A program made the translations under genes and the position numbers. From the NCBI RefSeq assembly GCF_050003625.1, contig NC_134398.1:82120003-82184002 (forward strand): a stretch of 64,000 nt of DNA, read 5' to 3'. Positions 56,263-64,000 of this stretch are shown here, piece by piece. The notes beneath the pieces are model-generated. The model was given only the letters and a program-made list of their open reading frames with translations, ran no database searches and had not been told where the DNA came from. This DNA is from Haematobia irritans. Lineage: Eukaryota > Arthropoda > Insecta > Diptera > Muscidae. Each line of letters opens with the position of its first letter. Within the stretch, counting starts at the first letter, position 1.

Positions 56263-56459
56263 ATTACGTTTTATTACATTTTATATTCTTATTATGTAGT
56301 TTTTACAATTTTAAAAAATAGTTTGACCCTACCGGGTTTATTTACATCATAACTAACGTCTTAAGACATTCAACCAACAACAAACGCCATTGAACACGAA
56401 ACGTCAATTCAAATGTTTGTGATATGCTCGTAATATGTCACCAAGGCATAACAGTCTAA
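56263..56459. other. short unassigned gap
   Basis: AT-rich, no feature recognised. Confidence 0.3.
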
Positions 56460-56712
56460 CTTCTTCTCGAGAAGTTCCCCAGTAAAAAAAAAGCGTCGCC
56501 AAAAAAGTAGTGAAAATGTCCTTTTTGGACGCGGAAGTAGTGCAAATTGGCATGAGCTTGTCATAGGACGGATGTCCATCATTTCAACAGCCGTTGCACT
56601 GAATTTGCATCACTTCTTACTCTCTGGTTCGAATTCAGTGTTTTGGATGTGAATTAAAAAATATTGTCATATTTTGACAAATAAATAATTTTTATAATTT
56701 GTTATGATTTTT
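56460..56712. mobile_element. family-F repeat copy, reverse
   Basis: CCCCAGTAAAAAAAAAGCGT, GCTTGTCATAGGACGG and TTCGAATTCAGTGTTTTGGA, the mirror of 25110-25575 and 30400-30790. Confidence 0.7.
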
Positions 56713-56725
56713 AATGCATTATAAC

Positions 56726-57452
56726 CATAGACCAATTAAAATAGAGACATACCTTGATAATTCACCATGGTGTTGTTTATTTGCAGTGCGCAGTCATTCC
56801 ACTCAATTGCGCAGTCAAGTGACTCAATTTCTTTTTGGAAAACGAGAATTACCGTACAAATCAGTCAATTTGCATTACAAAAAAGATGTGGATATATAGA
56901 ATTTTACATGTTTTTCCAATATTTGGTGTTTCATCTAAAGAACAAACGAAAGAAAACAAATTAAAGCCAAATTTAAAAATCACTCAATTGCAGACGAAAA
57001 AGAGCCATCTACGGTGTGCAGACAAACTACAGCGCTGTGAATTCACTTTCGTTGTCTATACCTTCCTTGGTCTATGTTATAACGCTTGTCTGAAATGTTT
57101 GCATAGACCAAGGAAGGTATAGACAACGAAAGTGAATTCACAGCGTTGTAGTTTGTCTGCACACCGTAGATGGCTCTTTTTCGTCTGCAATTGAGTGATT
57201 TTTTAATTTGGCTTTAATTTGTTTTCTTTCCTTTGTTCTCTCGTTGAAACACCAAATATTGTGAAAGTTTATAAAATACTATTCATCCACACCTTTTTTG
57301 TAATGCAAATTGACTAATTTATATGGTTATTCTCGTTTTCCAAAAATAAATTGAGTCACTTGACTGCGCAATTGAGTGGAATGACTGCGCACTGCAAATA
57401 AACAATACCATGGTGAATTATCAAGGTATGCCTCTATTTTAATTGGTCTATG
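56726..57452. repeat. long inverted repeat (727 bp, 25-base loop)
   Basis: Arms 56726-57076 and 57102-57452 are reverse complements, near-perfect next to the loop (CCTTCCTTGGTCTATG / CATAGACCAAGGAAGG) and roughly 85-90% outward. Outer ends CATAGACCAATTAAAAT / ATTTTAATTGGTCTATG. No TSD found. Open frames inside are mirrored and not credible. Could be a foldback transposon or a hairpin-RNA source. Confidence 0.93.
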
Positions 57453-58167
57453 ATGTTTGAATTAAAATATTTTGGAAATTCCCAATATTTCTTGAATGGA
57501 TCTAGAATTTTTTTTGGACAAAATTTGAATAAATTGTACCATTTTTTAATGCTTACTCTGTTTTTAACCTTTTTGAAACGAAAAAAATTAATTTACCCAT
57601 TAAAAATAAGAAAAAAACGAATTATAAATAATTGAATTAAAAGAACTTCCTCTGTAGTTAAAATAAAGAACATCTTAAAGAGTACATCTTTTGGAAGTGC
57701 TTTTAAAGTTGTGCCTTTGGAAGAACTTCCAAATTTTTTTGCTGGGTCTTTATTAGTATGAGTAGGAAAATAAAGAACATAGCTTCCAATCTCACCAGTG
57801 GGAAATGTTTTTTTTTTAATCATATATTATTTTAAAAGATTGTTTTTTATGTTGTACATCCTTTTTATTTTATTTTCGACGTATATTTTTGTAGCAATAT
57901 ATTTTTACCATTTAAACTGAATAAAAAGTTGAAAATTCTAGTAATTTGCAAAACCTTCTCAAAAGAACTTCCATGGAAGTGAAAAAGTCAACAAATCCCC
58001 GCGAGGGTAACATTTTTAATTTTATTTTATTATTTCTTATTTTTGGATTTTCTATTCTTTTTGGCATATACGAGTATAATTTAAATTAAACAACTTCCAA
58101 GTTTTTTTTTTTGGTGGGAAGAAATAAAATGGAATTTTAGAGAAATGGAACTAACAAATTATATGTA
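57453..58167. other. repeat fragments and gap
   Basis: 57640-57745 (GCACTTCCAA-like words, end TTTTTTTGCTGGG) matches 30217-30345 in reverse. The rest is AT-rich, with nothing recognised. Confidence 0.4.
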
Positions 58168-58400
58168 CTTACACAGAAAATTTACAAAATATTAAGGAAA
58201 AATTTAATTAAAATAATGAAACTTTAATTAAAATACAGTTTATAATCCTGTTTTCCAAAAATTATATTTTATTAAATTTAGGACTCAAACTTTGACAAAT
58301 TGCGTCGCTCCGTTAAAGTCGTATGTCCTTGAACTACGGCAAATTTTCCTTTAACTAAGGAAATACACATTTGATTTAAAGAAATCGTCCGTACTTTTAG
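58168..58400. mobile_element. family-D MITE fragment
   Basis: Follows family D from AATATTAAGGAAAAATTTAA to TGATTTAAAGAAATCGTCC. Confidence 0.6.
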
Positions 58401-58539
58401 TTGCTTTATTATAAATTGATTGTCGAGTTAAATAAAACATTAGTTGAACCTATAAGTTCATTCTACAAAGTTTTAGCTAGGGGGGCTATAGCCCCCCCCC
58501 CCACTTAGGAAAATTGTCTAGCTACGCTAATGAGTAAAC

Positions 58540-59559
<1,020 letters not shown>

Positions 59560-59877
59560 AAAAAAATTATGATTAAATCAGGAAAATAATTGATCTAATT
59601 GGTTTTTTAATTGAAATGTTTTTAATCAAGGAAATGATAGTGTCAAATTTATTGTTTTAAATAAATTTTTATTTAAAAATTAAAAAAAAATGTTCCATTA
59701 CTTTCTTGCGAGTTTTTTTTTTAATTAAAAATGTAAAAATTTTCAAACATTGGCATAATTAACTTAATGTTTTCATCTTGATTGAAAAGTTAAGTGTTTC
59801 AATTAATTTATTAATTGAAAATTTCAACTTCTACTAATTTTTTATTGGACAAATTTTGATGATATTTTTTTCTGTAT
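59560..59877. mobile_element. family-C MITE copy 7
   Basis: ACACAAAAAAAAATTATGAT to GATGATATTTTTTTCTGT with TTAATTGA words. Confidence 0.7.
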
Positions 59878-60518
59878 AGAGGTGAGTACTATGTTCGGTT
59901 TTTTCACCAAAACACTAAATTAAAAGTACAAATATATTTATGTAGACGATTATATTTTGATCGAGTCTTGCCAAATAATGGATGGAAAAGATCCAAGCAA
60001 TTGATTGCAAATAATTTTATATTTCTAAATTAGTTAATTAAAAAAAGTACCCGTGAAAACAAGCTGGTTTTCAGCTTGAAAACTGAACATAGCACTCAGC
60101 TCAATACCAAAAATAAGGCCAATACTAAGATCGTGTTTCTAAACCCAAATTACAGGTGCAAAAAAATATTTTCTAATCAAAACAAAACATCGAAGAAATT
60201 GTCCAAACTATCAAGTCCAAAAATTTTTTCCCTACAACATAACATACACTAAGCGAAAAATAGTCGAGCTATTAACTATTTTTATCTTTAATAATGGACC
60301 GATGTAATTCGTTAATACAACGACTGTAAATGTTCTTTCCTTTACTCAATGAATACCAATTGTAAATATTGCGAATATTTTTATATTAACCTGCGAAACA
60401 CCGCTTAGAACATTTTATTTATTATTTAAAATAATTAATTCTAAACTAAATTTTACTCAATTAATGCGTGCGTTTGTATCCAACTTTAACAGGAATACGT
60501 AAATTCTCGATAATACTA
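59878..60518. other. unassigned gap
   Basis: AT-rich; no gene or repeat end recognised apart from short similarity of 59880-59910 to 43610-43640 (GAGTACTATGTTCGGTTTTT). Confidence 0.3.
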
Positions 60519-60930
60519 CACAGAAAAAAGGTAAACTATATTATAGGTAGAATTTAATATCCTGGAGTACTTTTTAACTGCACTTCACGAAATTACATCC
60601 TCTCATAGAAGACAAATTAACCAAACTTAACGAACAAAAATCATTGGCGCCAAATCACGAGCTTTTTAACCATAAAGTAGTGCGTTCTTACTAGTTTTGG
60701 GAATCACATGAAAATTTTCTTCTGAGTTAGTTCATATTGAACTTATATGTACGGTCAATGAACTATATACCTACGATTAGTTCATAAAATATTTGAGACA
60801 AAAACGGAAAATTTCATTGGGCTGTGGAAAATTTCGAAAAAAAAAATAATACAATTTAATTACAAATATTTTTGGGCAATAAAAATAAATTAAATTTAGC
60901 GTTAGTTTAACTACGTAATTTTTTACTGTG
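60519..60930. mobile_element. family-B MITE copy 3 (412 bp)
   Basis: Ends CACAGAAAAAAGGTAAAC and ACGTAATTTTTTACTGTG with TA flanks (60517-60518, 60931-60932). Confidence 0.85.
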
Positions 60931-61185
60931 TAATAATTCAATTCTTTAGTGTATGTCCATACTAAACTTTTAATGTGCATTATTTTGAAGCCCACGTTTT
61001 TAATATAACTTAAATAAGAAGGAATCACCCTGTAATTGGTGAATCTAATTCTATTTCTTGGAGATATGTGCCTTTGAAACTATTCTATAAATAGAACACA
61101 TTGTATGTATTTGTGTACAAATACACATAATTATGTATGAATGGTAAACAATCGTAAACCATATTTGGTTGACATTAACCATGTT

Positions 61186-61258
61186 GGTAGTGTGGCTCGG
61201 TGGTTAATTCATTCATTTTGTAAACTGATGGTACGTGGTTCGATCCTCCGTCCGGCCG
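61186..61258 (+). other. tRNA-like block
   Basis: A-box-like TGGCTCGGTGGTTAA and B-box GGTTCGATCCTCC (61237-61249), followed by GTCCGGCCGAAATCTTAAT. The arrangement matches family-A cores, but the surrounding sequence is different. No closed acceptor stem; tRNA-derived repeat rather than a gene. Confidence 0.5.
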
Positions 61259-61442
61259 AAATCTTAATTTTTTGAATATTTCTAAATTCTAGTTAATATT
61301 TCTAAATTGTTTGTTATTGTAGAAGATAAAGTGCAAAATAGGTCATTGGTCTTCCCCCCATGCGCGGTGAATTACTTTTGACCCACTTTTAGTGTGTCAT
61401 ACCACCGGCCAAGGATCACATATAATAATTAATTTCTATATA

Positions 61443-62071
61443 CACTGAAAAAAAATATTGTCGTGAGGTCAAAGATTTCATGTCTTTAGAATACTAATGC
61501 AAATTTTGCTTAGCACAGAAGTCGCATTTCTCTAATAAGTTTTTTTCCTTGTCCAAAAGTCGTTAAACTTTTCAATAAAGTCGTACTGTCCTTATAATTA
61601 AGTGATTTCACTTAAAAAAATGTTTGGGCTAAGGTCAACTTGACTTTAATAATTCGGAAAAATTCTTTAAACTTAATAAAATTGTCTTTAAATTTGTGGC
61701 CTTTTTGTATCTTGTCTACAAAGCAAAAACTCGTTCAAATATAGGACATGTTTTTCAACACTTTATTTTAAAGACGTTTTTTACTTGAAACATTGCATAA
61801 TTTCTACTGGAAGTCGAGTCTTAATTTGGAAAATAAAATTGTCATCAACTCGTTTTTAAAGGTCTTTGGTAGTATATGAATAAAAATGCTGAAAAAGCGA
61901 AAAATTAAAATTTGCTTCCTAGAAGCAAGGACACAAAAACCCAAATTTAAAAGAGAATTGTGTTTTAAAAGTATCCTTACTTGTATTCTCCGCTTCTTTG
62001 GCTCGGAATCAATACCAACATTTTTAAAGTAAAGACAAAATCTTTGGAACCTGGCATGCTTTTTTTCAGTG
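61443..62071. mobile_element. family-D MITE copy 5 (629 bp)
   Basis: Ends CACTGAAAAAAAATATTG and GCTTTTTTTCAGTG with TA flanks (61441-61442, 62072-62073). Confidence 0.87.
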
Positions 62072-62334
62072 TAATGAGACCTATTTCATATATATGTTAA
62101 AGTTCTGTGGCTAACCAAGCTGAATTTAGAATTTGCAAATTTATAAGAAGCATTTTCCTTTGAATTCTAGAGAAATTATAAAATTCTAATCTGAGTGTTC
62201 AAGAATATTATCGATCTTAATTCTGCAGATTTTTTATCGAATTACGCATTAAAAGTAAAATTTAGCAATTTTACTTCTAGTTTCAGGCAATTTGCGATAT
62301 TTGCGCCTATTATGCCCGTAGAAGTCATATCGGA

Positions 62335-62710
62335 AGGTGTACACTGACACGATATTGACGTGACTCACGAAAATTTTCGTGAATCACGCATGAGTCACAC
62401 TAATGGCAACGGCGTGAGTGTGATTAACAAACCAAATGTCGTGTGTGAGCGTGAGTCACGAATATAATTTCTTCGTGAGTGTGCGTGAAGAACGAATTTT
62501 AAAATACGCTCACGAAAAAAATCCCGCTCACGGCCATAAAACGCTCATGGTGTCAAACACCATGATTATTCGTGAGTCACGACATTTTCGTGCTTGAGTA
62601 CAAAGTTTATTTTTGTGAGTGTACGTGAGTCCCACCAAACAACATCGTGCGTCAGTAAGATTTTTCTGTTGTGAGTGAGCGTGAGCAAAATATTACTCAC
62701 GTGCACACCT
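62335..62710. mobile_element. MITE-like element built of CGTGAG/CTCACG words
   Basis: Ends AGGTGTACACTGACACG and complement AGGTGTGCACGTGAGTA. About ten CGTGAG or CTCACG words, several as CGTGAGTCACG palindromes (62449-62460, 62571-62581), lie 20-60 bases apart. Non-coding. Confidence 0.7.
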
Positions 62711-62739
62711 CTAATATAGACCGATCTATACCAATGAAC

Positions 62740-63496
62740 AGGTTTTTTTTACACTGCGGAACAAGAGGGCTAAATTTGATTGAAATCGTTAAAGAGTTAG
62801 ATATAGCTCCCATAATAATGTTTTTCCGAATTGCATTTATATAGCCAAAATACCTCCATTTTCCTTGTAAATCGCCACTGCAAATCTAAATCAAATTTGA
62901 GTAAAAATCAAAATTGCCTATACCTCTAATACATAAATTGTAAATGATGTTTTACGAAATTGCATAAAAATATCTGTAGATTAAAAATTTTCCAATTTTT
63001 TACTAACATTGTGCTTCGCTCCAGGACATTAGTCGATTTGAATTCTAAGCCATGAGATCTTGCAGAAGTCCAAAAAATTTTGGGAATATAAACTTTAGAT
63101 ATAAAACACAACTAACTGGAAGGATTTGAGATGGTATCGGAAATATGGATCCACAAAGTGGTTCAATGCAAACTTTAGACTTTACTTTTTGTTATGGATT
63201 AAAAAATACTTTTAGATTTCAAAATTTAGGCAAATGGTATAAAAGTTGCGGCTTTTATGTCATCAAATCGGGATATTTGGCTACATGGGGCAATATAAAA
63301 ACATGTACCGATATAAACCAATACATGTACCGATATAAACCAATACATATTTCAAAGTTGCGGCAAATCGGAGATTGGGCTACTTGGCAAATCGGATGAA
63401 AATTTCGGCATCTATACTCTTAACAAGTCAAATCGAGAGTATCGGTCTATTTGGTGGATAGGTCTATATGGAACCATACACACCATATTTGACATA
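62740..63496 (+). mobile_element. TR153 element, 3' part
   Basis: GTTAGATATAGCTCCCATAA, TTCCTTGTAAATCGCCACTG and GAGATGGTATCGGAAATATG follow the order at 55780-56200. A 22-bp direct repeat (ACATGTACCGATATAAACCA) occurs at about 63301 and 63323. Confidence 0.7.
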
Positions 63497-63726
63497 CACA
63501 GTCTTACACAAGTTTACATACGGTTTAAGAAATTGTATTTTCTTTAATTATTAAAATATAATAAAATATGCATATATATGCTTTAGATTTTGTAAATTAA
63601 TTTGAAAAACAAAGTATTTGCCCATTTTCAAGAAGATGTTTTTAGTCTGGATTATAAACAACAACAAGAAACATGTTTAGTTATAAGGTAAAACCTCAAG
63701 GGTATGTAAACTTATGTGAGACTGTG
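63497..63726. mobile_element. Tc1-like MITE (230 bp)
   Basis: Ends CACAGTCTTACACAAGTTTA and TAAACTTATGTGAGACTGTG, TA on both sides (63495-63496, 63727-63728). End sequence resembles Tc1-type inverted repeats. Non-coding. Confidence 0.85.
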
Positions 63727-63884
63727 TATCTTTCTTCATTTAAAAAAAATAAAAAATAATAAAAAAAGCGAAACTGTCTATATAGAGGATTTGTCAAAGC
63801 ATGGAAAGATACCAAAATTATCTTTCTCGTTTCCGATATTTTAACAAACATTTTCATACAGAGACACAGACATTGTGTATGTGG

Positions 63885-64000
63885 CAATATGGTTTAGGGC
63901 CGACCTCTGAGTCGATGGCTAGATCGTCTGACTGTGAACACATTTTTGTGAGTCTAGGTCGCATTTTAAGTCCAATCGACTTCAAATTTCGCACAAGGTT
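63885..64000 (+). mobile_element. TR153 element, 5' part cut by the window end
   Basis: CCTCTGAGTCGATGGCTAGA, GAACACATTTTTGTGAGTCT and AAGTCCAATCGACTTCAAAT match 50915-51020. Confidence 0.75.

Noticed and set aside
61186..61258. Functional tRNA gene
   Set aside because: A and B boxes look good, but no closed acceptor stem or clear anticodon arm; the same cores are found in repeats.

Overview
Eukaryotic, AT-rich, intron-bearing DNA dominated by transposable elements. Dipteran retroelements (jockey-like and I/LOA/R1-like LINEs, Ty3/gypsy), mariner relatives with a DD41D spacing, piggyBac-type TTAA insertions and many TA-flanked MITEs point to a higher fly, most likely a calyptrate/muscid with a large genome. 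The species is an inference. No prokaryotic features, rRNA genes or CRISPR arrays are present. Layout: 1-5.3 kb is a decayed gypsy element on the minus strand, split by a 5'-truncated LINE. 5.6-6.5 kb is an array of ~153-bp repeats (TR153). 6.7-9.2 kb is the 5' half of an I/LOA-type LINE, split by a MITE (family A). 9.4-12.2 kb holds two mariner relatives and another family-A MITE. 12.3-15.2 kb (minus) holds exon-like pieces of an unrecognised host gene whose last exon is cut by a LINE. 15.25-20.53 kb is an apparently intact Ty3/gypsy retrotransposon with two 282-bp LTRs that look identical, a 5-bp target duplication and one 1456-codon gag-pol frame. 20.7-28.4 kb is piggyBac-like, foldback, MITE and mariner sequence. 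29.3-35.4 kb (minus) holds the best host gene, a four-exon serine-protease homologue lacking two of three catalytic residues, with a 4.76-kb first intron full of MITEs. 35.9-50.6 kb is nested MITEs, two more DD41D mariner copies, a triple LINE/LINE/MITE nest and a possible 50-residue two-exon gene. 50.8-56.3 kb is a TR153 element containing the longest I/LOA-type LINE copy. 56.7-57.5 kb is a ~730-bp near-perfect hairpin. 57.5-64 kb is MITEs, a CGTGAG-motif array and TR153 ends. Recurring threads: one LINE family supplies at least six copies, two of them only 36 and 72 bp long with clear target duplications. MITE families with CAC-A-rich ends and TA duplications recur on both strands. Family-A elements carry a tRNA-like core. 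Three DD41D mariner copies keep the catalytic region but have lost the DNA-binding region. Most coding capacity is parasitic; convincing host coding sequence is limited to the protease homologue, the broken gene at 12.3-15.2 kb and perhaps the small gene at 42.3-42.5 kb.
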